DNA from: Rhynchonema sp. JSB1_4
Lineage: Eukaryota; Nematoda; Chromadorea; Monhysterida; Xyalidae
DNA length: 64,000 nucleotides
Assembly: GCA_030248065.1 (NCBI GenBank)
Contig: JASAMV010007728.1
Coordinates: 1 to 64,000 of the forward strand
Direction: 5' to 3'
Each line of letters opens with the position of its first letter. The first letter of the stretch is position 1. The notes under the pieces were generated by a model. It did not search any database and was not told the origin of the DNA. It was given only the letters and a program-made list of their open reading frames with translations. This document shows, in pieces, positions 1 through 11,757 of the stretch. Position numbers and translations under genes: made by a program.

Positions 1-3000
1 AAAACGTCCAAAATTCGGCACACATTCAGGTATTGAACACACGTCGTGATGCCGATGCGAAACGAGCGATCGTGGTGTTGATGAGTGACGGACAGTCACA
101 GGATCATTTCGATGAGACGTATTTGGCCGCGGCCGAACTGCACGCCACAAAGGTTGGGTGAAATGATAGTATTTATTATCCCCCGGGTTCTTTCTTGCAG
201 TGGTGTTAGACTGTCAAGCGTACACTTTGCAACAGGGCAATTTAAATGCTGGAGTCCTAGAAATGTGCTTTTCCGTTCCCCTGTTGTTCTCTTAGACAGA
301 CTGGATGTGCACCTGGACGTCATCAGTGCGATTGCATCAAGTGACTGTAGCCTGATAATCAGATATACATATTAGTGTGCTCTCACAATGCGTCACACTG
401 CTGGTGTATATAAACTTATGACAAGTTATCAGGGATCGGCTGCCAATAAATGTTTCGGCAGCGACATATCAATACGTGAAGAAATTTTACCCTTTGTTCT
501 TCAATGTGTTCGGCTTCTAAACGTGACCCCCGAACTAATCCCTAAATCCCCGCGATCATTTCAGGCCACAGTCTATGCGACGTCGCAAAGTCGTCAATAT
601 TACCTACCTGAACTCAACGCGTACGCCACGAATCGCAACAACGTGTTCGTGGGTGCCGAGGCGTCAACAATGATCGACCAACTTGTGATTGATCTATCGC
701 AACGTGACTGTTCGGTGCAACTGCCACCTCCGATCACGACTGTTGTTGAGAGACGGGACGATCCAATGTTAGGCGGTTCGGGTGAACTGCAGGATTTGCG
801 GAAACGACAGGTCTGTGGTGGTATGGAGAACTTGGGAATCGGTCTGGTACCGGTGTTGCAACCTGCTTTTGCATTTTAACGATCTTTCGGGATCTGGCAC
901 TTTTACGTCAAATGTCAACCATTGCCTGTCATGGACCTGTTTGGAAACAAGGTTCACATGAGTCGCATTGGCATCAGTACAGCTGGCCAATGCAAAAAGT
1001 TACGTGGGCGCAGAGGGTAGCACACACTCGTCCTTTGTCTAGAAATACGACACTTTTGGAAATTACAGGTGTGCGTGAGCGGTGTCGACCTGGTGATCAT
1101 CCTTGACACATCAGGCAGCATTCAAGAGGTCGGTCACTCAGAAATAACATCAATTTAAACCGTTTTGGCACTAAAAAATTAAAAAATGAACAGAAAAGTA
1201 GCCATAAATCAAATTATAGGTGTACGAGCGTCAACGTCGTTATGCTATCAGCGTCGTCGATTCACTATCAGACAGAGATGTCGGTCGCAGCACTGTTGTA
1301 TCGTTGATCTCGTTCGCTGCATTCACACAAGTCGAGATTCAATTGAGCGAACGACTCAGCAAACAACAGGTGCGTGAATACTAGCCCATTGTGGGTAGTA
1401 CAGTCAGTTATAGTGCCATAATGGTGACCCCACTATTTGCGGCCACGCATGTGCATTGTGACTCAGGCCGGCTTCAACCGGTTTTCACAGACTGTTGGTG
1501 CGCCAGGTCTTCGTCATTACCTTTCCACCAAATCTTTCCATCACAACCCCAGGTGCTTGCCAAACTTCGCGCGGTCAAGTACACGGGTGGTAGTACAGCA
1601 ACAGCCAGTGCGGTTCGCGCAGCCATACGTGAAATGCGAACAAATAGACGGTCAGATGCGAAGCAAGTGGTGATGCTGATTAATGATGGACACTCGCAGG
1701 ACAGTTGGCACGATGTGCAGAGGACGAGCAGCGAACTGCAGAGCTCGGGTGCGTTTGCTTTTTGGTAAATTATTTATTCCGCGACTTTTCGGGCCCAGAA
1801 GTTCAAGCCCGACCTTCTCAGGCCCAGTTTTTCAGGCCCGGCCGATTCAGACCCAGCATATTTGACTCATTTACATATAGGCTTAGGCTTAGGCTCCAGC
1901 CGGGCCTGAATCGGCTGGGCGTGAATGGCCGGGCCTGAACCTGTGCCCCGGGACTGAACCGTCGCACAATACAAATTATTGCGGCAAGTCACAAAGTTGG
2001 TGATTGGTACAGCCTGGGATACATTATGTATGGTATTCAGCAAACTTCAGAGCATTCTTCATACACAAAATAGTCAGAGACCAAGGCAGGTCCGATCCCA
2101 TCGCTTTTGATAGCGGCTACGATGGCCAAGATCGTTTGATGTTTCAATATTTGTTTGAGTCAATCATGACAATGTTTATCATTGCGACAAGCCTCTGAAA
2201 GACCAGTGTATACCCACATCCCACACTGCAGAAACCTTACTAAAAAAATGTCGTTTCAAAATGTTTCGCGATAAACGTAAAACCAGCGAAAGGAATGAAT
2301 AAAAACAATAACAAATGTATGAAGTGCGCAATGTTCTCCACAAAAACAATAAACCAAACATACATTACAGTAGATCTCCGAACGAAAACCGCATATCGAG
2401 CAAAGTTGGGAAAATCAACTTTTTTTCGAGCACCGTGTAGATGTACGTACCCACGTACTATGTACAGTAGGTACAGATCCTGCGTAACTGCTGTCGTGGA
2501 TTACCAAAACGTGCGTGCGTTGCTTGTGTACAAATGCATTCTAACTTTAAAAACAAACACCTCTGCCAGCTGGTGCTAGAGCAGCAGCAGAGATTGCAGA
2601 TTTTGGAACTTGGCAATGAACAAACCAAGTTTAGCAATATTTCCTCATTTCAGGCGCCGAAACGTACGCGGTGACCTTCAGTCCCAAGCCATACATGCCC
2701 GAACTGGTGCTGTACGTTGGTGCGACCGACCATGTGTATCAACAGTCCAGCTCGGAACAGTTCATACGTGATCTGAACAGAATCATAGAGACAACCAGGT
2801 TAATTGGTTGATGTTTCATTGCAGTGTTCCTTCTTTATAGTGAATATTTCTGAACAACTTTTGGTCCCCAATTAACCTGCAATCGATAGAGTGGTCTTAT
2901 CCGTACTCAAATCAATTTATACTCCGATTTTTAGTTTGTTTTGAAGCATGTGAAATTGGCGGGTCCCGATCATGCCACTATAAAGACGGCAGACTGTAGG

Positions 3001-5635
3001 TGATGAACGACTATCTATACTACTAAAACAGGAAGACGTATGTCTGTCTGTGTGTGTGTCTGTGGCCCCCTCCCTCGGAAGGGCGGACGGGTCAATTTTC
3101 ACGGGTACTTTGGGTATGCTAACGGGTCTTCGGGGGGGGGGGGCACGGCACGGGCGCGGCGCTGTAGCCGGACCGTAGGCACGGGTCCCGTCTAGTAATT
3201 ATCAAAAAACTACAGTAAATTTGCAGATTCCAATGCGGTCCAGCCATCCCGGTGCCGCCTCCCGCACCCCCAACCACCCCCTTCCCGGTCACCCAGGCCC
3301 CACCCGTCAGGCCCAGTTGTTCGCATTCAGCCCTCGATTTGGTGGTGATTTTGGATGCCAGCTCCAGTGTCACTGAGGTTGGTAGCTTAATTTTGAGCTT
3401 TTTTACCTGAACTTGCAAGGCAGAGCCTGAAACTGCCTTGATGTGTCAGGTTTTCGAGCACCAACGCGAACTGACGCTGAGTTTAATCGAACGTCTCCCA
3501 CTGGGCCGGCATAACGACGCAATCGCTGTCAGCATCATCAGTTTCACGACACGCGCTGTGCTCAGACAACCGCTGGAGACGCGACAGGTTCGAGATTACG
3601 GACCGCAAGTTTTTATTGGGGTTGATAATTATCCACATCACACAATGTACGTATGGTGTAGCTAAAATTGGAATACCCAATGAGAGCCATGCCTGTGCAA
3701 CGTTTGGTTCCAATTTCTGACCGCCTTGGTGGTCTATTCTGTGCAAAATCACACGACCATTGTACTGAAACACAATTTGCACTGACGATGACCTGGTGCA
3801 CCGCTTCACCGCGCAGGTCACAACATGAAACCTAAAGCGGGGCATGTGATGACTTCCTGACCGTGGTGCGAGGTGCGCCCGGTCATCATCAGTGACATGA
3901 GTGTCCCACTATTCAACAAAATCACGAGCCTGCAAGCGCAAGGAATAACGCAAGTTTTCTTTTTCCAGGACAAACAAGTGCTACACGATGCCGTCGAGGG
4001 CATCGTCAATGTCGGCGGCAGCACACAGACAGCCAAAGGCGTGCGGATGGCCGTGGAGGAGTTGCGGAGGAGACAACGACCCGGCGCGCTGCCGGTCGTT
4101 GTGTTGATGAACGACGGGAATAGTCAGGATTTGTGGCCGGTGGTGAGTGCAAGGGGGGTTGTGGGTGGGGAAATGGGTTGCGGCGACATTAACATGGCGC
4201 GCATGAATTTTGAGCGAAAAGCCAAAGTCACGCTCGGCCAGGTCGGATTTGGTGAAATTTTGAATAAAGGATGTGAAAAAATTTAGATATCTGTCATGTA
4301 CATAATGATAAAATGAGCATCCGTCCAAAACCGCCTTGATTATCAGGCTCAGTCACGTTCGGCCACTCTTAACCACAAAGCTACATACTTGTATTTCTGA
4401 CAAAACATTTTCCCTTGAAAATAAGCCGGCAGAACACACGTTGCTGCAGCTCTGAAACATTTCGTTCATAGCATACTTTGTGTTTGATCCACGTTGCCGC
4501 GCAATGTCAATTTGACTTTTCTGGCTTGCCATTTCTGGAAAATTTTTGAATGGATTCTCATATGTGCGACAAATACTCTCATATGTAAACTCAGTCGTCA
4601 ACTGTTGTCGTTAAAGCGCGGGTCCAGGCAGTGGGGGCACTGCGCCAAACTTGTTCAACTTTTCACAGGTTATAGTCGACATGAATCCCAACACAATTCA
4701 ATTTACAGAACTTTAATTGAAGCAGTATCGACCGAGAACAGCGTCGTCAAAGGTACTAACTCGGGAACAAAATAAATTTCGGACCAGCTGCCCAAAAATG
4801 ACATTTATAGCGTGTGAAGATACGTCACCAATTTCTTTTTATTCGCTGGGTTACGGTAGTTTCAGAACTGCACTGGTAAAAAAATGTTTCACACGTGCCA
4901 ACTCACCATCAGTAGATAAGCGCACCAACATTTGGGGAACAAAACGCTTGATGACCACGCTGGTTTTGGCTGTGCTACCGTAACCCGGCGAATAAAAAGA
5001 GATTGTATTTTGAAGTTGACTTGAACGGATCCAATAATGTTCCGGTTCCACGTATTGCTAGGAAATGAAAGAAAAGAGAAACGCATGCATTTTTTAAAAA
5101 CACGCTCTCCACCTCGGTGCGTAAATTCCCTTTTGACTCCCAAAACATTTGCGTGCTGAACAACGTTGCTGTTCGCGTAAGCACGCGACAAGTTGAGGTC
5201 AGCCAGCTGGAACTTGTCATCATCTCTCTCGGCCCAATCTCTTTCTTTTGTTTGCGAAAACCCGTGTAACCGGCGCATTTTGAATCTAACCAAGCAAGCT
5301 TTAAAAAAGTCGTCTCATGAGCACGTGGCTGGACTATACTGCATTAGTCCTTTTTGTGCGGTGGCAAAACACTACACTCTTATGGTAAATAAAGCGGCAA
5401 GCCGCGACACTTTGACGGTCAAAAGAAAACTGGCTAATTGTAATGGTCATCGACAAACATTATTAGGAGCAGGAATTAAAAGGGAGACAATATTGGTTTG
5501 GATAACTGCTCACAATTTTTCTAAGCGCACTTTTTAGTGTTTGACCTGTTTTCACAGACGGCCGCCGGTGCACTGCGGTCCACGTCATTTCGAAATTCGA
5601 ATTCACCTAATGGCCTTGTTACTCCAAATAAATAA
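1..5635 (+). CDS. Multi-domain vWA (von Willebrand A) protein, 5' end off window
   Basis: Exons in phase: 1-152, 565-810, 1069-1128, 1220-1369, 1553-1748, 2654-2798, 3227-3377, 3450-3587, 3969-4142 and a tentative last exon 5558-5635. Each vWA repeat uses the same exon plan. One exon ends in the MIDAS motif (DTSGS at ~1102, DASSS at ~3351), one carries the middle helix/strand, and one carries GGST plus NDGxSQD. Repeat 1 is seen only from its SDGQSQD part. All three MIDAS elements are intact in repeats 2 and 3, so metal-dependent ligand binding is plausible, as in matrilin or collagen VI type proteins. A Pro/Thr-rich linker precedes repeat 3. The last exon is short and its stop overlaps an AATAAA at 5627-5632; repeat 3 therefore looks truncated compared with repeat 2, which has a GAETYAV exon. 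The first eight exons are well supported; the last is inference. Confidence 0.78.
1785..1945. repeat. GGCC-rich intronic repeat
   Basis: Inside a vWA-gene intron, degenerate GGGCC/GGCCC words recur. The first part (TTCCGCGACTTTT, then GCCCGACCTT) reappears in inverted orientation at ~53462-53520. This marks a dispersed repeat family, possibly related to the GGGCC-filled elements at 62897-64000. Confidence 0.6.
3779..3803 (+). repeat. Dispersed 25-nt motif, copy 1
   Basis: A short motif begins CACTGACGATGAC and ends TGGTGCACCG. Near-identical copies lie at 16029-16053 (+), 39748-39771 (+), 42152-42175 (-) and, more diverged, 61208-61233 (+). This copy is in an intron of the vWA gene. Some copies are preceded by GGTGCATCCG, so the unit has an inverted GGTGCA/TGCACC frame. 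It is probably the end of a small transposon or a SINE fragment. Confidence 0.65.
5008..5345 (+). repeat. Dispersed repeat, direct copy of 38536-38870
   Basis: About 335 bp are shared with 38536-38870 in the same orientation, with scattered substitutions and small indels (for example around AAACGCATG and CCCAAAACATTTG). It lies in the last putative intron of the vWA gene. No coding potential is evident; short open frames in it are interrupted in the other copy. Probably an inactive transposon fragment. Confidence 0.8.
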
Positions 5636-5679
5636 GTGTGTTTTGAGGACAAAAAGGTCACCAATTAAAGAGGACCGGC

Positions 5680-5810
5680 CAGGGTTGGGCAAAAAAAAAA
5701 TTTTTTTTTTTAAAAAGAAATTTTTTTTTTAAAAAAAAAAGGTTTTTGAAAAAAATTTTTTTTTTTAAAAAAAAAATTTTTTTTAAAAAATTTTGGGGGA
5801 ACAAAATGTT
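5680..5810. repeat. hAT-like MITE left end plus A/T homopolymer tract
   Basis: CAGGGTTGGGCAAAAAA at 5680 matches the terminal inverted repeat of the complete element at 45511-46022. It is followed by ~100 bp of alternating long A and T runs. No matching right end or target duplication was found, so the element is truncated or rearranged. Confidence 0.55.
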
Positions 5811-6371
5811 CTAAAACGTCCAAAAATGGCCTTTTTGGGGGTTATTTTTGTCATTTTTTTCTAGAGGGTCGAAAAATTTTCCTCACAAAATCACCTTTGG
5901 AGCGTGTATTTGGTACCTAAGATACCCCAAATGATGTTATTATACCTCCCCCGTAATACATGGGACACCATTTGCATGTGCCTACATGGTACTTTGATGT
6001 CATACCCCATCGAGTCGGTCATATACGACTAATTCAGCGACCCGACAAGTATTTCTGCAGCTTGTATTCTCAATTCTGTATGGTTTATGAGTGAATCTTG
6101 CTTATTCGACCACAAACTGTTGTGCCTGATACCACAGAGCAGCAATCATAGGTCCATAACAAGCACAGACTGTTGGATCGCATCGAAATGGCGTAAACAC
6201 CCTTCATAAGTGATGCAAACCAAGTCACAAAAGTGACTTGTCAATTAAAGTTGCATTATTTTTTCGCGATTTTGAGCGTTTTTTAGGCAAATTTGGTAAA
6301 ATTTCCCCGAATCTGAGGCTTTTTAAAAAAAAATTTTTTAAGAGGCTGGGCAGGTAATTTTCACCCGAAGT
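5811..6371. other. Non-coding, no gene seen
   Basis: AT-rich unique-looking sequence between the homopolymer tract and the large inverted repeat. No convincing exon, RNA gene or repeat boundary is visible. Confidence 0.5.
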
Positions 6372-9300
6372 GTTCCGGAAAAAAATTTTGACCCCATAAT
6401 TTTATTTGCTCATTAGATTGGCCATACATTGAACCTCCCAAATCCCAATTTTGAGTTGCACATCCCGAACCGTTTTGTAGATACAGGTTCAAACAGGTGC
6501 ACTGGTCGAGATTTTTGACATTTTGGCAACATTGCACATTTGGCCACATTGCAAGCGCACGTTTCAAAATAGTGGATTACTGTTTGTCATGCAATAGAAG
6601 CTAGTTATAGGCTACATGCATCATACCGAAACATAAAATCGGATTGGTTTTCGTTTTCGTGAAATTCGTAATTTATTGCCGTCAACCTTGTGTACCAAAG
6701 GACACTAAAGAAGTGCTAAATGAAAAAAGTATCAACGTAGCCTGACCAAACGGCTTATGCAGTTATTTGCACCACCTATCGGGCTATCTAGGCCGACAGA
6801 TGGGATACCTTGTAAATCCGAAAAAATTTTTTCTATGATTTAATTTATGAAAAATTTTGTCAAAAAATGCCGTTTTTTCGCGTTTTTTTGTCTTTTCGTG
6901 TCTGCCATTATTAATCGGTCTGTTACTAAAAACTGAAAAGTTGCTAAACTATTCTTCAGGCAGTTTTAAATGAGATGGGAACTTCGCAAAACACAAGCAG
7001 CCACGCAGCCGCGCGTTATTCGTGTGCGCGCAACACACCCATTTCGCCTATTTTTAACGCACCAATACCCCAAGGCCAAAATGAGCAGAGCGTAAAAGAA
7101 AAATTACGCGTGTGTTGCCAGCAGCATTTTGCATATTGACAGTTTAGATCATTATTAAAGTATCTGCACGTATACAGTGACAAAATACGCAGACTTGTGA
7201 AAATGCGGAGCCACACAATGGCTACAGTTTGACCGTGCTCGTTGATTGCGCACTGGTGAACATGGCGCATGTTATCTGGCGAGTGCGTTTTCATGTGCCG
7301 CTGTGCTCCAATGATGCATACGATGTGTATAGGACCATAGAATTTGAATCGCGATGAAAATTGTGCTGGCAAACACTTTTACTGGCGATAATCACGCACT
7401 TATGTTTCAGGGCAGGAGACTGGGTCTACTTTTCAAGAATTTCGTGACTCAGCAAAAAGTATCAACGTAGCCCGACCAAGCGGATTATGCAGTAAGTTGC
7501 GCCACTTTTTGGGCTATCCAGGCCGACAGATGGGATACCTTGTAAATCCGAAAAAATTTTTTCTATGATCCAATTTATGAAAAATTTTGTCAAAAAATGT
7601 CGTTTTTTCGCGTTTTTTTGTTTTTTCGTGTCTGCCATTATTAATCAGTCAGTTACTAAAAACTGAAAAGTTGCTAAATTATTCTTCAGGCAGTTCTAAA
7701 TGAGATGGGGACTTCGCAAAACACAAGCAGCCACGCAGCCGCGCGTTATTCGTGTGCGCGCAACACACCCATTTCGCCTATTTTTAACGCACCAATACCC
7801 CAAGCCCAAAATGAGCAGAGCGTAAAAGAAAAGTTACGCGTGTGTTGCCAGCAGCGTTTTGCATATTAACAGTTTAGATCATTATTAAAGTATCTGCGCG
7901 TATATAGTGACAAAATACGCAGACTTGTGAAAATGCGGAGCCACACAATGGCTACGGTTTGACCGTGCTCGTTGATTGCGCACTGGTGAACATGGCGCAT
8001 GTTATCTGGCGAGTGCGTTCTCATGTGCCGCTGTGCTTTAATGATGCACACGATGTGTATAGGACCATAGAATTTGAATCGCGATGAAAATTGTGCTGGC
8101 AAACACTTTTACTGGCGATAATCACGCACTTATGTTTCAGGGCATGAGACTGGGTCTACTTTTCAAGAATTTCGTGACTCAGCAAAAAGTATCAACGTAG
8201 CCTGACCAAACGGATTATGCAGTCAGTTGCGGCACTTTTTGGGCTATCTAGGCCGACAGATGGGATACCTTGTAATTCCGAAAAAATTTTTTTCTATGAT
8301 CCAATTTATGAAAAATTTTGTCAAAAAATGCCGTTTTGTTTGCGTTTTTTTGTTTTTTCGTGTCTGCCATAATTAATCGGTCTGTTACTAAAAACTGAAA
8401 GTTTGCTAAGTTATTCTTCAAGTAGTTCTATATGAGATGAGGACTTAATAAAACACAAGCTTCATTTGCACCAGTACCACATATCGGACTAGATAGCCCA
8501 AAAAGTGGCGCAAAACACTGCATAATCCGTTCGGACAGGCTGCGTTGCGATACTTTTTGCCGGAACCGTTGAAAAGTAGACCCAGTCACGTTATGCTCCA
8601 AGAAACATGATATGTATCAGTTGAGCACCTGAAACCGCACTCGTCGAATAACATGCGCCAGCTCACCTCATCTCATTTAGAACCGCTGGAAGAATAATTT
8701 AGCAACTTTTCTGTCTTCCGTAACAGACCGATTAAGAAAGGCACAAACGAAAAAGCAAAAAAAACAGCATTTTTGACTATATCTTTCATAAATTGGATCA
8801 TAGAAAAAAATTTCAATTTTCATCAGACACGAAAAGACAAAAAACGCGAAAAAACTTGGTACAACTCCAGCTGCAACATTCACATTTTATTCCTCCATTC
8901 CAATCCAATACATCCAAAAAGAAGTTCACAAGAAAAAACAAAATAACATCAGTTAGGTGTAGTCAAAACATCAATCAATATAATAGCGTGGGTAAAGTCA
9001 AGCATCTCTAGCTGCACACGCTGTAAACACTGATACGCTTATTGGGGATTAGTCACCACAAAAACGGCATTTTTTGACAACATTCTTCATAAATTGGATC
9101 ATAGAAAAAAATTTTTCGGATGTACAAGGTATCCAATCTGTCGGCCTAGATAGCCCAAAAAGTGGCTCAACTTACTGCATAATCCGCTTGGTCAGGCTAC
9201 GTTGATACTTTTTGCTGAGTCACGAAATTCTTGAAAGGTATAGACCCAGTCTCATGCCCTGAAACATAAGTGCGTGATTATCGCCAGTAAAAGTGTTTGC

Positions 9301-11757
9301 CAGCATAATTTTCATCGCGATTCAAATTCTTTGGTCCTATACACATCGTATGCATCATTAAAGCACAGCGGCACATGAAAACGCACTCGCCAGATAACAT
9401 GCGCCATGTTCACCAGTGCGCAATCAACGAGCACGGTCAAACCGTAGCCATTGTGTGGCTCCGCATTTTCACAAGTCTGCGTATTTTGTCACTGTATACG
9501 TGCAGATACTTTAATAATGATCTAAACTGTTAATATGCACAATGCTGCTAGCAACAGACCCGTAACTTTTCTTTTACGCTCTGCTCATTTTGGGCATGGG
9601 TTGTTGGTGCGTTAAAAATAGGCGAAATGGGTGTGTTGCGCGCACACGAATAACGCGCGGCTGCGTGGCTGCTTGTGTTTTGTGAAGACCCCATCTCATT
9701 TAAAACTGCCTGAAGAATAATTTAGCAACTTTTCAGTTTTTAGTAACAGACCGATTAATAATGGCAGACACGAAAAGACAAAAAAACGCGAAAAAACGGC
9801 ATTTTTTGACAAAATTTTTCATAAATTGGATCATAGAAAAATTTTTTTCGGATTTACAAGGTATCCCATCTGTCGGCCTGGATAGCCCAAAAAGTGGCGC
9901 AACTTACTGCATAATCCGTTTGGTCAGGCTACGTTGATACTTTTTGCTGAGTCACGAAATTCTTGAAAAGTAGACCCAGTCTCATGCCCTGAAACATAAG
10001 TGCGTGATTATCGCCAGTAAAAGTGTTTGCCAGCACAATTTTCATCGCGATTCAAATTCTATGGTCCTATACACATCGTATGCATCATTAAAGCACAGCG
10101 GCACATGAAAACGCACTCGTCAGATAACATGCGCCATGTTCACCAGTGCGCAATCAACGAGCACGGTCAAACCGTAGCCATTGTGTGGCTCCGCATTTTC
10201 ACAAGTCTGCGTATTTTGTCACTGTATACGTGCAGATACTTTAATAATGATCTAAACTGTTAATATGCAAAATGCTGCTGGCAACACACGCGTAACTTTT
10301 CTTTTACGCTCTGCTCATTTTGGGCTTGGGGTATTGGTGCGTTAAAAATAGGCGAAATGGGTGTGTTGCGCGCACACGAATAACGCGCGGCTGCGTGGCT
10401 GCTTGTGTTTTGTGAAGTTCCCATCTCATTTAAAACTGCCTGAAGAATAATTTAGCAACTTTTCAGTTTTTAGTAACAGACCGATTAATAATGGCAGACA
10501 CGAAAAGACAAAAAAACGCGAAAAAACGGCATTTTTTGACAAAATTTTTCATAAATTGGATCATAGAAAAAATTTTTTCGGATTTACAAGGTATCCCATC
10601 TGTCGGCCTGGATAGCCCAAAAAGTGGCGCAACTTACTGCATAATCCGTTTGGTCAGGCTACGTTGATACTTTTTGCTGAGTCACGAAATTCTTGAAAGG
10701 TGGACCCAGTCTCATGCCCTGAAACATAAGTGCGTGATTATCGCCAGTAAAAGTGTTTGCCAGCACAATTTTCATCGCGATTCAAATTCTATGGTCCTAT
10801 ACACATCGTATGCATCATTAAAGCACAGCGGCACATGAAAACGCACTCGTCAGATAACATGCGCCATGTTCACCAGTGCGCAATCAACGAGCACGGTCAA
10901 ACCGTAGCCATTGTGTGGCTCCGCATTTTCACAAGTCTGCGTATTTTGTCACTGTATACGTGCAGATACTTTAATAATGATCTAAACTGTTAATATGCAA
11001 AATGCTGCTAGCAACAGACGCGTAACTTTTCTTTTACGCTCTGCTCATTTTGGGCTTGGGGTATTGGTGCGTTAAAAATAGGCGAAATGGGTGTGTTGCG
11101 CGCACACGAATAACGCGCGGCTGCGTGGCTGCTTGTGTTTTGTGAAGTTCCCATCTCATTTAAAACTGCCTGAAGAATAATTTAGCAACTTTTCAGTTTT
11201 TAGTAACAGACCGATTAATAATGGCAGACACGAAAAGACAAAAAAACGCGAAAAAACGGCATTTTTTGACAAAATTTTTCATAAATTGGATCATAGAAAA
11301 AAATTTTTCGGATTTACAAGGTATCCCATCTGTCGGCCTAGATAGCCCGATAGGTGGTGCAAATAACTGCATAAGCCGTTTGGTCAGGCTACGTTGATAC
11401 TTTTTTCATTTAGCACTTCTTTAGTGTCCTTTGGTACACAAGGTTGACGGCAATAAATTACGAATTTCACGAAAACGAAAACCAATCCGATTATGTTTCG
11501 GTATGATGCATGTAGCCTATAACTAGCTTCTATTGCATGACAAACAGTAATCCACTATTTTGAAACGTGCGCTTGCAATGTGGCCAAATGTGCAATGTTG
11601 CCAAAATGTCAAAAATGTCGACCAGTGCACCTGTTTGAACCTGTATCTACAAAACGGTTCGGGATGTGCAACTCAAAATTGGGATTTGGGAGGTTCAATG
11701 TATGGCCAATCTAATGAGCAAATAAAATTATGGGGTCAAAATTTTTTCCGGACCCCG
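6372..11757. repeat. ~5.4 kb imperfect inverted repeat (foldback-like)
   Basis: The left arm, ~6372 to ~8465, is mirrored by the right arm, ~8475 to ~11757. The outer ~350 bp of the arms are almost identical when one is reverse-complemented, and identity stops sharply at CCGG (6372 side) and its mirror at ~11750. Each arm contains ~730-bp tandem units. The centre, near 8460, is made of more diverged unit pieces. Outer parts of both arms carry the same gag-like 5' segment, so duplication happened after that segment was captured. The structure resembles foldback transposons or an inverted duplication of a retroelement; no transposase is visible. Confidence 0.82.
9219..11390 (+). repeat. ~730-bp tandem units of the right arm
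   Basis: The anchor GAGTCACGAAATTCTTGAAA recurs at about 9219, 9949 and 10679, a period of ~730 bp. The same anchor in reverse orientation occurs at ~7431 and ~8161 in the left arm, again 730 bp apart. Every unit carries a ~78-codon open frame, but it lacks an ATG start and its conservation is explained by recent amplification. It is therefore not called as a gene. Confidence 0.85.

Noticed and set aside
12..29. An intron ending at ...CACATTCAG (position 29) at the window's left edge
   Set aside because: The frame is open through it, and the residues upstream align with the helix of the next vWA repeat, so the exon continues to the window edge.
10027..10993. Repeated ~78-codon open frames in the 730-bp units (also 7866-8102, 7016-7372)
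   Set aside because: They begin at TTG, not ATG, have no domain, and their conservation is fully explained by recent tandem amplification.
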